Shown here: positions 1-10,150 of the stretch, piece by piece | Layout of the letters: the number at the start of each line of letters is the position of its first letter | Position numbering within the stretch: position 1 is the stretch's first letter | Assembly: GCA_009602725.1 (NCBI GenBank) | Contig: WELB01000016.1 | Span: 157,526 to 194,988 of the forward strand | Direction of reading: 5' to 3' | Origin: Spirogloea muscicola | Taxonomy: Eukaryota; Streptophyta; Zygnematophyceae; Spirogloeales; Spirogloeaceae | Length of the DNA stretch: 37,463 nt | Translations under genes and position numbers: made by a program | The notes under the pieces: model-generated | What the model saw: only the letters and a program-made list of their open reading frames with translations | Database searches by the model: none | What the model was told of the DNA's origin: nothing

Positions 1-32
1 GGCCCAGGCGGCGGATGCCGCGAAGCGCGGCA

Positions 33-66
<34 letters not shown>

Positions 67-1338
67 ACACGGCGAGTTCGCCACGCGCCGAGTGGGCTGC
101 AGCAAGCTGCTGCCGTCGCTGTACGCAGGGAAGCCAAAAGAAGAAGTGGCTCTCCCAATGGGGGCAAGGGCTGTGAGAAGGCAGCCCGAAAAGAGTTGAC
201 AAGGTTCGAAGGGGCCAAAGTACGAGCTAAAAGAGAGAGAAGCGGCTGCTGATATTAAAAGAGCGGCTGCTGAGCTAAGCAGCGACTGCGGGGCCTGAAG
301 AGGCTGTGGCAGAACGGGGGAGGATGGACCACTCAGTAGTTACGAGAAGCCAAAAGACCCCAAGAAGCCAAAACCCCCCCGTTTCCCTTCCAAGGGGACG
401 TGGATTTGGAGTCTTTTCCTGTATCTCCGCCTGTGGCTCCGCTACCCTAGTCGTGAACACCGACTGCATGGACCAGGCTGGCTTCTTCAGCCGCTCTCGA
501 ATATCAGCAGCCACATTCTTTCCCCGAAAGGAGTAGCCAAAAGGGGGCCGAGGGCGGTGAAAAGCCAGCCCAGAGAACTGGACACGGAAGAAAGACTCTT
601 CACCCGGAGAGGGCGATGGCGAATGGACAATGGCCCAGACTCCCTTTCGGAAGGCGTTCTTCTTCGTAGGCATCTCCTTGGCTCTCTGGATTTCATCCAT
701 TTCTTTTCGGGCTGGCCTCTGCCAGCCCTTCTTCTCTATGGGCGCGCACTTTCTTCCTCTTCATTGCCAGCCCCTCTTCTCTAAGGGCGAGCCATTCTCT
801 CTTTGCCCATGCCTCACGTTGCTGTCCTGTTGTTGGTCTTACACACAGGGTACTGACTTGCTTGGCTAGCCTTCATTTCATGCGCACACTGCGCCTTCCT
901 AAACCCCTTCTCTGACGTCCTGAAGCCCACAGTGATGACGGACATGGTGGCTCCCTCCTCCCACCGGACAATGGAGGCTGTCCAGTGGGCGGGCCCTGTG
1001 GGCATCGCCAACTGCTGAAGACCACACCACGTATGCCCCACTTGCGCAACTGCTACTTCCCCCTGACCGTCTACAGAAATTTGTGTATTCGTGAAAGTTC
1101 GTGCAATTGCGCACTGTTGCCATGAGCCATCGACGCCTCTGCAGGGAGGCCAAGTCCTTATTTGAGTCGAATCTGGCCACGGCATGTTGTCTCATCGCAG
1201 CATCAGCCTGCCCTCTCCTACTTCAAGAGACGCAGACCATTCATACACGAAGGCAGCTGCAGTAAGGGCGCATGTTGCAAAGCCCGTCCCTGCAGCCAGC
1301 CAATAACAATATCACAACGTACTGCGACCACACATCGA
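1..1338. other. Left-edge intergenic stretch with repeat copies; possible partial exon at 2-120
   Basis: No complete gene is supported here. Bases 33-67 are a GGC trinucleotide run. A plus-strand frame through it encodes a poly-Gly run followed by HGEFATRRVGCSKLLPSL and then a possible GT donor near 121. This could be the end of an exon of a gene lying outside the window, but nothing confirms it. Bases 127-230 are a hairpin-repeat copy whose reverse complement recurs at 6795-6895. Further copies lie at about 535-600 and 700-790, and a GCGC-rich motif copy at 865-898. The region ends at the 3' side of the CRY-DASH gene. Confidence 0.5.
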
Positions 1339-4300
1339 TCAAAATCGAACGGATCCACCAGAGCGTGCATAGCTGCGGTTGGCACGCCCACCATGGTGGC
1401 CGCCGCGACCACCCCTTCCTCTGCCACGGCTTCCAGAAGCGCCCCCCGAGCCTGGCGTAGACTTGAACTTCAGTGGCACGATGGGCAGCGGATAACCACC
1501 GGCGCCAATGTTGTGTTGCTCCTGCTCCACCGGCAACAGCTTGTGTGGGTTGTTTCGTAGTGCTGGCGGAACCCCCTTGAGCTCCGGTATCCAGTGAGCA
1601 ACATACTCCCCCTTAGGATCGTAGTTATGCGCCTATTGTCACCATGACAACCCACCACCACCAAGTTTGTGAGAGTATGCAACCAAGCAAGCACCGTGCT
1701 TGAAAGCAGTAACTTCAAGAGGTGGCTTGAAGAGGAGCGTCATCTTGCAGCAACTATGGCAGCCAAGTCGTTGGCAATGCCAGCTAAACGGCACCATGAC
1801 ACTTCCTTGTTGCAAGACAAGGTACCTGCTTGGGTATGCTGAAGTACCGGTCTTCTCTTGGATCATTCCCCACACCTGCAAGTGGTTAAAGAAATGAGAC
1901 TTGCGGCAGGAAGCAACGGTCATGCAATGAGCCAGTAAATTCAGTCAGGAAGAAGCCTGCAGCAGACAAAGGCAGCCTGAAATACGACTTCACAGACGTG
2001 CTCCAACCTCTTGACTGCAATTCAACAATTGCAGCAGATGTGGCAAAGTCATGAATCATACCTGCTCCATATGTCCAATTGCCATAATTTGAGCAAGGAT
2101 CATAGTCCAAGAGGCATGTTTCGAACCACTCAGCACCCATCCGCCAATCCATGCCCATGTCCCTCACGAAGAATGAGCAGACAATCTGCACATTGCCAAT
2201 CCTGTAAGTATCACATAAGGTCTCCTTCTAAGCACTCTGACATCAGCCATTGGCCACATTGTTGTGCCAGAAGCTGGTGAAGCTCTAACACAACGTACCA
2301 GAGAGCCAGAGAACTAACAAGCAGACCACCAAGTGGCAGACAAACAAGCTTGCCCTCAGATAGGCAGACGCAGCTGGCATGTTTTCTGGCCAACTGACCT
2401 GGCGGCCTCTGTTTGACATGTACCCTGTGGCGGAAAGCTCGCGCATGTTTGCATCCACCAGTGGATACCTGAGCACAGGAAGACATCCCCCAGAATTGCT
2501 TGAAGGCAGATGATATGTTACTCGACAGAAGTGTGCAGAAACAAGAAGTTGAAAATAACTAGTGGTATGAGCTCCTTATTGCCAGTCAAGCTATTACAAC
2601 AAGAGGTAGGTCTGCTATGACTGCTTAAATTTCATGAAGATTAAGTAATTCATATAGAATGTGAATCTTTGGACTGGAGCAATCTCTTGACTCCAATTGC
2701 TAAAGAAAGAAGAGGGCCTAGGCCCATACCCAGTGCGACCTTCCTTCCATGCCTCAAAGAGGGCAGGGTCACGGCTCCAACTTAACCCCTTCACTGACCT
2801 TGGGCCAGCTGTCACAGAGGGCAGCCATATAGGTGAATTAAGGGATTTATTACGAATGCTGCCAGACAATCTTGCTGCATCAGCCGATAACATGGATCCT
2901 CAATCTGGATATATGGCGAGCAATGCGCAGAGATTCCAGTAAATCACATTCTCTGTGCTTGCAAGCAGCATGCAAGCAGACAACTTCACTAAACAAGGAC
3001 ACATGTAACTGCAAACACGTACTTAAAAGCGCGTGCTACCTGCCTCTTTGCTAAGCACAAGTATAACGATTACAATCAGGAATACCTAAATGGAAGAGCG
3101 AGTTGCCGTACTTCAGAGCAACAAACCGAAAGTAGTCTCGCCAGATTAGCTCAAACAGAACCCTGGTTTCAGCAAGCACAAGAATGAGAGCAATATGCAA
3201 GCAAATTGAGAAGGTGCTGCTTATTTACCAAGCCTTCAAATAATACGGTCTTGACTTGAAGAAGGGCACCTGACGCAGGACATTGACATGCTGGCAAAAT
3301 GCTGCAGGACCAAGCAAGAACATTGGAATGCTGGTATTCACCAGTTCCAGATCCACTACAAAAAGCCTGGATGGTGCTTTTACCAGTAAGTGGAATCATT
3401 CGCAACTCTTTGGGATTCGTACCGCTTGACCTGCCAGACCATATTACCAGACATCATTGAACTTTCATATTGAGCAAATACTGATTCTTTGGCCTTCAGT
3501 CTATCCCCCAACCCCCACCCCACATCCGCCCCTCTCCCCCCAAAGTAAGCCAATACATGGACTTGCTAGTAAATAATGACATGCAATGCATCACAGTCAG
3601 CTGTGAGTAGCATGAACCAATGATGGAAAAGGAGTGGTCTAAGTGAGCCCACAAGGAACTCTACGTCATATCTGAGTTGCAGCAACACATGTGAATTGGA
3701 CAAAGGCAGAACAAGTCATACCTCTTCGTATATGAAGCGAGGGGACAAGCAACCAGCCGCAAGCCACGGCGAAAACTTGGTCGAATAATCAGCCCCAAGC
3801 ATCCCATTGCGTGTATGCTTGTATTCTCTGATGCAATCCTACAAGCACCAATTGCACAGACCACTTCAACAAGGCACGTCAACTCAGCCCTATGGCTGCT
3901 CAGCATCTAAACAGGAACCATCAACCAGAAGTACGATATGCTGAGATCTAGACAGTTTATCATCATGCCTGGAAGATGCTGTGTATTGCTTAGGTGCAGC
4001 ATGCAGTAAGGTCCCTCACAGTATCCCAAAAGTAATGCTTGAGGCGCTCAAGTGCGACTGTCTCCCCACCCACTATGTGCATGACACCTCTCTCGTCCTG
4101 ACACATGTTGACTCGTGTCAGCTTCTGGGAAGTCTGTAAGTGCCACAGGAAGATATCATGCTTAGCTCGCAAGGATGTGTAGTGGAGCTTACATACTTGC
4201 TTACGAGGCTGAAGTCCCAATTCTTCCAACTTGGGCAGCTCACCCTTGCCTCCAATAGATTTCAAAATGTCGCCATCAGGCATAGGTGCAAGCTTCCCTG

Positions 4301-5589
4301 GCATAGCTATGGACTTCCGAACTTCACTCGATGACTCCACGGCCTTCAGGAATGAACGATAGCTTGGTGAACTTTGTAAGACGACCACAACCTGCCTGTA
4401 AGGCTGAGGTGCTGCTCAATTCATTATATTCTGCTTATCCTCTCTACTAACTCCTACTTCAAGGGTACGCTTTTCTGTCAACACTCAGCCACTGAGTCTT
4501 TTCCAAAGAGCAGTCGTCATCCCTCAGCGCTGAAAGCCAATGTATCTGCAAGCATGCCAAAGTAAGAGCGTGCGGCAACTAACAAGAGGAGCACAGCACC
4601 AAAAGACGGTCTCACCTTCCTGAACTGTGTGTACACATCAGGGGTCTGATTAACGGGAAATGGAAGGTCGTCCAGGTGGTACATTGTGTGCCCCCATACA
4701 TATTCCAGCCTGACCCTGTGCTTCCTGCTCCCGTCAGCTGGAATGGTGGCAGCCTCATCCAGCCTCTCAATCTCACGAGCCACGCCCTTCTCCACCCTGA
4801 TCTCCTCGTCGCAAGTCTCTCTCTGCACAAACACCTGGGGCCACATAACAAGCACCAAGTGACAGTAAGTGGAGGACAGGATCTGCATCTCTCCTGGACT
4901 CCCAGAGGACAGTCTCATATGCAAACCTTCGCATTTCTAATACCCAAAGTGTGCAACACGACATCAACATCAAAACTAATAATGCTTTGATAACCGCAGG
5001 GAGCCCCTTCTCTGCCTCAATCAGAAGGGTCAAAAAGCACAGTGCCCTACCGTGTGTGCTTTCAACGCGTGTGCAATTTTAGGAACAACTTCCTCCGGCT
5101 TCCCGAACCTGACAATCAAGTCCGAGCCTCTGGCCTGTAAGCTCGCTCTAAGGTCGGCCACACTGTCCAGCATAAATTGCGCCCTGAGTTCTGCGTCACA
5201 ACAATTACAGACTGCTGCGTTAGTGCAGCTAGCTAGTAGATGGGTGGCGTGCGTGGTATTTTGCTTGGAAGAAATTTACATACTGAGTGCAACAGCGGTT
5301 TTCCAAAAAAACCCCTCGTCAGGAAAGCACGCAACTTTTTTACATAGCACAAACAAAACCCACCTCCAGTCTTTGGTAAGCCATAGGTGTACGTCTGGCC
5401 AAAAAACCGTGGGTCCAGGCAGTAGAGCGGCACAAGGACCTCCGTGCTCCTGTGAGCTCGTATGAGTGCCTCGTTGTCGTGCACGCGTAGGTCGTTACGG
5501 AACCACACCACCGCGATCCCAGCACCCGCCCCGCCGCCATTGCTTGCCACTGGCAAGCCGGCGCGCACGGGCCTGACAGGCTGCTGCAT
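1339..5589 (-). CDS. CRY-DASH: DASH-type cryptochrome / photolyase (CRY-DASH), 13 exons, 564 aa
   Basis: Flavin blue-light protein of the photolyase/cryptochrome family. DASH members repair pyrimidine dimers mainly in single-stranded DNA and may also signal; they carry FAD and usually a folate antenna. Exons (high to low): 5589-5364, 5190-5051, 4834-4616, 4343-4197, 4124-4020, 3838-3722, 3430-3384, 3162-3086, 2808-2730, 2468-2399, 2185-2062, 1875-1826, 1632-1339. All have GT-AG borders, phases agree, and the total is 1695 nt. Motifs: [16 protein letters not shown] (27-42, antenna domain start), [45 protein letters not shown] (FAD pocket), [50 protein letters not shown], and [13 protein letters not shown] near the end. 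It follows plant CRY3 (about 569 aa) throughout. The C-terminus is RG-rich ([19 protein letters not shown]), as in several DASH proteins. The start ATG gives only 24 residues before the domain and no clear transit peptide, so an upstream exon is possible. Confidence 0.95.
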
Positions 5590-6165
5590 TGCAGCAGGCG
5601 CTGCGGGCGGCCACCCACATTTTGCCGCAGGAGACCGAAGTCAGCTCGTCGCGAGGGGTAGTCACCAAAGCACTCGTAGCACGTCGTGAGCACGTGATTG
5701 AGTACCAGAACGAGCTCGCCAAAGGCACAAGATTCAGCTGCTGTGACATGCCAATTGCACACATGAGGGCTGAAGGTGCGGCGACGATCGGTGGGGGTCC
5801 AGACCGACGTCAATGACCATCTCCTCACCGGCGATGGCCCGACGGCCCCACAGAAAGCCAGTCGGCGGCGCTGCCACTGGCCGCCGGAGGCGCGCGCCCC
5901 TGACGAGGAAGCTGCTCCAACCGGCGCCGCACGCCAGCGAATTCAGCTCCCTGCTCCGGCGGGCGACGGGGCGGCCTCAACTCAAGCGGCGGATCAGCAA
6001 GGCGGGCTGACGGCGATCGAGCGCCAGCGCCGCGGCGGCGCTTTGCAGCCACGTCTCGGGCGCGCTCAGCCCCAGCGGCACTGTAGTTGGCGGGCTTTAT
6101 GCGAGCTCGCGCAGCAAGAGCTGAGCATCGTCACCTGCGAAAGGCGGAGGGGCTTTGGGGCGAGC

Positions 6166-6202
<37 letters not shown>

Positions 6203-6430
6203 TGCGGCGGCGGCGGCGATGGCGGGCATGCGGGGCCGACGTGGTCGTGTGGCTGGCTAGCGCGCGGAGGACAGGCGTGAATTGGAGCTCCGGGAGGGCC
6301 AGAGCGGCCAAGTACGGAGGCCAGCAGGTCCCCAGTTCTGAAACATCGGCGCGCTTCCCGACTCCTTGCATTCTTTATTTACTTCGATGTTTCTTTTTTG
6401 GGCTGGCCATCGCTCACAATAAAAGACAGC
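5590..6430. other. GC-rich stretch upstream of CRY-DASH, no firm gene
   Basis: This is the 5' side of the minus-strand CRY-DASH gene and should hold its promoter. I see no convincing TATA box. A minus-strand frame starting near 6230 encodes MPAI, a poly-Ala run and GGSPQSPSAFR before a possible GT donor. It could be an organelle-targeting first exon, but no acceptor can be joined to it with confidence. The long plus-strand open frame across 5776-6456 is Arg/Ala low complexity and is not treated as a gene. Confidence 0.4.
6167..6219. repeat. CGG/GGC trinucleotide microsatellite
   Basis: About 50 bases of CGG repeats with one interruption (gctgcgg). They read as poly-Arg, poly-Gly or poly-Ala depending on frame. 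Similar runs occur at 33-67 and 37350-37383, a sign of general GGC/CGG expansion in this genome. Confidence 0.9.
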
Positions 6431-6432
6431 GC

Positions 6433-6552
6433 TTCCAGATTTACTGGTGGCTGTGAGAGGCCCGCCCAAAAGAATGGACAAGGAAGGTCTGGAGGGGCCG
6501 GATGGCGCAAAAAGCAAGAAGCAAGATATTAAGTGCTAAGACGGCAGCAAGG
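6433..6552 (+). repeat. Interspersed repeat subtype E, copy 1
   Basis: About 115 bases: a GGTGGCTGTGAGAGGCCCGCCC core, then AATGGACAAG, GGAGGGGCCGGATGGCG, AAAAAGCAAGA and GGCAGCAAGG blocks. The same blocks in the same order occur at 10209-10325, with small indels and substitutions. The order and spacing show a single ancestral unit rather than a chance core match. Confidence 0.75.
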
Positions 6553-6960
6553 AAATTGCTCGCCCCTAGAAACAGAGGGGCTAGCAAAGCCAGCCCAGAA
6601 AAGAATGGACAATATTCAAGGGCCATAGAAAGGTGCCGAAAAGAAAAAAAGAAGAGCAAGGGGGGGCGCTCAGTAACCTCGAGTCAGCAAGTGCAAGTCA
6701 GAGTAAACAGCAGAAATCCACTATTGGAAACTCTTTCGCTCTTTGGACGTTGCTCATTCTTCTGTGGGCTCTTGCGCTCTGTTTCTTCTGCTTAGCTCGT
6801 AGTTTGGCCCCTTCGAACTTTGTCAATTCTTTTCGGGCTGGCTTCTCACAGCCCTTGCCCCCATTGGGAGAGCCACTTCTTCTTCTTCGTTCTTCTTGCG
6901 CCTCCTACTCTTCCCAACCTTGTCCATGCCTTCTGGGCTGGCCTCTCCCACGGCGGGGAA

Positions 6961-7017
6961 GCAAGCGCGGCCAGATTAATTGGTGGCTGGGAGAGGCCAG
7001 CCCAAAGGAATGGACAA
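6961..7017 (+). repeat. Interspersed repeat subtype F, copy 1 (57 bases)
   Basis: Begins GCAAGCGCGGCCAGATTAA, includes the GGCTGGGAGAGGCCAGCCC hairpin and ends GAATGGACAA. It differs at one position, by eye, from 26006-26062, about 19 kb away in the same orientation. Such identity suggests recent copying of a short unit. Confidence 0.85.
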
Positions 7018-7382
7018 GGGGAGCGGACAGCGACCCACGACCGCCTTCGGGATGCGATGCATGGCATCCTTTTGGAGTCTGGCTTTTCGGTGCCCAGTCT
7101 CTCTGACCTCAGGCTGCTTAGCAGGGGTTACTGAGTGCTTCGTAGCTGCTTGATTTCCTTTTAGTGCTTGTTATTCTTCGTACTTCCCCTGGCCCCTTCT
7201 CGTCCTTTGTTCATTCTTTACTGAGTGGTCCATCCTCCCCCGTTCTGTCATAGCCTCTTCAGGCTATGGGAATGGCTATTGGCTATTCTTTTCGGGCTGG
7301 CTTCTCACAGCCCTTGGCCCCATTGGGAGAGCCACTTCTTTTCTTAGCGGTTCCCCTGGCCCCTTCTCGTCCTTTGTTTATT

Positions 7383-7580
7383 CATTTTTGGGGCTGGCCT
7401 TTTCCAGCCCCTACCCTCAATGGGCGAGCCCTTCTTCTCGCAGCCAATCGATTCCTCAAAATCATCGCCATACTTTTTAAGAGCTGTTTCGTCGTCTCAA
7501 GCCCTCGCTCCCTTCTCTTTTTCTTTGAAGAAAGTGCTCGCCCATTGAGGATAGGGGCTGGAAAAGCCAGCCCAAAAAAA
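7383..7580. repeat. Foldback (inverted-repeat) element built from two opposed hairpin repeats
   Basis: The left arm, about 7385-7434 (GGGGCTGGCCTTTTCCAGCC, then CCTCAATGGGCGAGC and CTTCTTC), is matched by its reverse complement at about 7527-7577 (GAAGAA, GCTCGCCCATTGAGG, GGGGCTGGAAAAGCCAGCCC). The arms are about 50 bases and the loop about 95 bases. This is the layout of a foldback or MITE-like structure. I cannot identify target-site duplications. Confidence 0.7.
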
Positions 7581-7640
7581 GGAGGAACAAACTGCTGCTT
7601 GCCCTTCACCAAGATATCGTTACGTGGCCCCGCTTACTAA

Positions 7641-10150
7641 CCCCGTGGCTCGCGCGGCACAGTTGGCTCAGTCATGACTGAGCTCAACTCGCGTCATCGT
7701 CAAAGTCGCCGTCACTACGTCAGCACCTCCTGCCAGCGGGCTAGCGGTCCGCTCGGCCGACCCCGTCCTTGCTGGTCAACGGCCCCGGGTCGCTGATTCC
7801 CGGCTTTGGACGCCAGAGCCAGAGTCAGCCCCGCTGACCTGCAAAGTGGGTTTCCGTCGCAAGGGGCCACGTGGGCCTCATCGAGCTCCGCTGCTCCGAA
7901 GCTGGGCGAGCGCTCAATGGTGAGGGGGATCGCATGTGTCTGCCGTCTGGTATTGGGGCCTAGTCAACCTATGAGCAGTTACCGGATGTGCAGTAAGCGG
8001 GTAGGTAATGCAACATGCGAACCTTCTTCACACGTGTCCGGCGTCATGCCCGTTACCAACAAATACGGCAAGCCTTACCTGCGGCGTCCAGACCTCTCTG
8101 CCGACCCCCAGAGCGATGGGCCTCTCCTCCTCCTCGACATTGTACGCTTTTAAAGCGGGAGCACCCATGTCGCTGTGCCTGGCTGGGCAACAACCCGCTC
8201 CAAGCACAAAAAGGAGGGGCATTACGAGGCCCACCACGAGGGGACCACTTCTATGCGTGACGCTATGGACGTGTACTACGGCTATGGTAAGAGATGGTCC
8301 TTTGACCTTCAGCATGTGGCCCAGCTGGTTAACACGCCTTGTCGCAGTCGGGGGGGGGGCAGCTTGAGGCACACCAGCAAACCGCAGAGGCATCGGATGC
8401 ACCTTACAAAATGCATCGCTCTCTGCAACGCTTACAAGATTTGGCTATTCATTGCATGCCGGAAGCACTCTAAGTCAGGCCACTGGCTTCCGTGGCGGTG
8501 CTCCAGCTCCCAAAGTGTCTGTCCCATATTCTGTGTGCTCACTCAGGGGTACTGATGTCTTCCTTCAGCCGGCTTTTGCACTGATACCTCAGCTCTTTTG
8601 TTAACATAGAGCTTTGCTCTTTGTAGCCCCATTCTTAGCACTTGCCCTTGTATCAAAAAAGTAATGGTTTGAACAGCTCGCTGCTGACTGCAAGCTCGCC
8701 CGCTTTGACAGTGCAAGCCGACTCAAGTCTTCCGGCCAGGTGCATACGACTGCAAGGTGCTGCAGCAGGCCATTCTCGCTAGTGCTGGCCCTTCTTATTG
8801 TACAAGTTTGTACCAATTTGTTTGTGGTGTTTGTCTTTTTACGGTTCCCTGCAGGTGCTTATAGGCTTGGGCTTTTCGAAAGTCTACAGTTTGAGGTTCT
8901 TTGGACATCCAGTTTCTGCTATACTGTTCCAGACTAGCCAATAAGCTCCCTGCATCCATACTAGTGCCGATAGCCAACCCCACGCATGTCCAGCAAGATC
9001 AAGTAATGAAGGAAAATCATAGGACGGTCTGACGAATTCCACAAATAGTCAGCGACGCGCAATCAGTAGTACGATGCCATTGAGAAAGGAAGCCAGCACC
9101 CGGACAATAGCAACTGAAATGGAAGTTTCAAAGGGCGGCAGAACAGCTCACTTAAGTCAAAGCGACTTGATGACTAGCTCCAGCTCGAAATACAACCTAC
9201 AAATGTAGATACTGTACACAATCCCGTCGACTAACAGCAACATGCTTCAAATGATTTCAATGAGCATTTGCTGTAGACCTGCTGTAGACGGCAGCCCATC
9301 CTTTCCCCATGTATGGACGGATGGTATTACTGCTGCAATTTCAATAGAGAGAGAGAAGGCGCGCTCTGCGCTTTAATTAGAGGGAGGCCAAGCAAGCCAG
9401 TAAACTGCACAGAGGAACAAAGAGAACTTAACATGGCCTAAGGCAACAAAACGAAAAAACACAAGTGTTGGGGGACTTTAGTACCCACGAGTGAGCATGG
9501 ATGTATCGTTCCATCGTTTGTGAGCGCCAACCAGCGCTGTTGATGTAACATGATTGGAAAGTTGCGAGCGAGTTCCAACATGCTTACCCGTACTATGAGG
9601 CCGTCAGGCTCATACGCTCATACGCACGGACATTTATGTGCCGTTCCGCACTCGTCCCATTCTCGTCCTTGGTCGACATGGTCTTGCCAGGTGACCCTCA
9701 GTGGGTCCAGCACATTGGCAGGTGGCTCTCGGTGAGTCCACACACGGCCCAGGTGGTCCTTCAAGTGCCTTCACCTGGTCCTTAGGTGGTCCTCAGGCCC
9801 TCAGGGCCCTGACGGCACCTTTGGCGGCAGTAGCTCTGTCGCTAGCCGCTTGGCAGCAAACGCGTGTCGTGTTACTCTCGTGCGGCCCATCACTCGCGGG
9901 GTGGGCCTTTGGGCAACCCCCACACCCTGGAGGGAGGGGGCACGGAGAAGCACTACAAGGATCGGCCGAGAGACCCGGCTGAGGGAGCTCGGAATGGTAA
10001 AGCCCAAAGAGGCGCAGTACTGCTGCTGCCTGCTTCGCAGCCCGTCGCCGCAGCTCGCTTTCGGCTTGCTACGAAGCGTCCGTGGCTGGCCCTTGATGGG
10101 CTAGTTGCTGACTAGTGCCCAGGAGGTGGGCCTGCTGCCTGACGGCTGCA
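7641..10150. other. Intergenic region with old dispersed duplications
   Basis: No gene is assigned. It contains 7900-8555, related to sequence at 23.4-24.56 kb, and 9830-9990, which looks like a third, more diverged copy of part of it. Bases 8560-9800 show no recognisable gene or repeat beyond a GCGC motif copy near 9355. A short degenerate repetition of CAGGTGGTCCTY-type segments lies around 9745-9805. Confidence 0.45.
8010..8555 (+). repeat. Dispersed duplication, copy A
   Basis: It shares order and spacing of matching blocks with 23500-24030: TGTGCCTGGCTGGGCAACRAC, then TACGGCTATGG next to TGGTCCTTT, CCAGCTGG, ACTGGCTYCGTGG and TGTGCTCACTC. Translated in matching frames, both copies give PGWATT, a charged stretch with HY, and Y-GYG with WSF nearby. 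That hints at a former protein-coding exon, but both copies lack a coherent long frame. I do not recognise the protein. Confidence 0.55.

Larger units (their letters stand above)
6433..7640. repeat. Cluster of short interspersed hairpin repeats
   Basis: At least seven copies of one repeat family lie here in both orientations, at about 6449-6470, 6580-6611, 6835-6890, 6930-6955, 6984-7019, 7294-7345, 7391-7440 and 7530-7575. The core in one direction is GGGCTGGCTTCTCACAGCCC, an imperfect palindrome, followed by a segment like CATTGGGAGAGCCACTTCTT. In the other direction the core is followed by CAAAGGAATGGACAAGG. Open frames across the cluster are by-products of the repeats. No transposase or reverse transcriptase is visible. 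Confidence 0.75.

Noticed and set aside
195-215. GGTTCGAAGG in a repeat copy, resembling a tRNA B box (possible tRNA-derived SINE)
   Set aside because: Other copies have GGTCTGGAGG or GTCCGAAGG at this place and no A box lies at the right distance, so a tRNA origin is not supported.
5776-6456. 226-codon plus-strand frame with a poly-Arg run
   Set aside because: Low complexity from the CGG microsatellite, with repeat sequence at its end; no domain or conserved motif.
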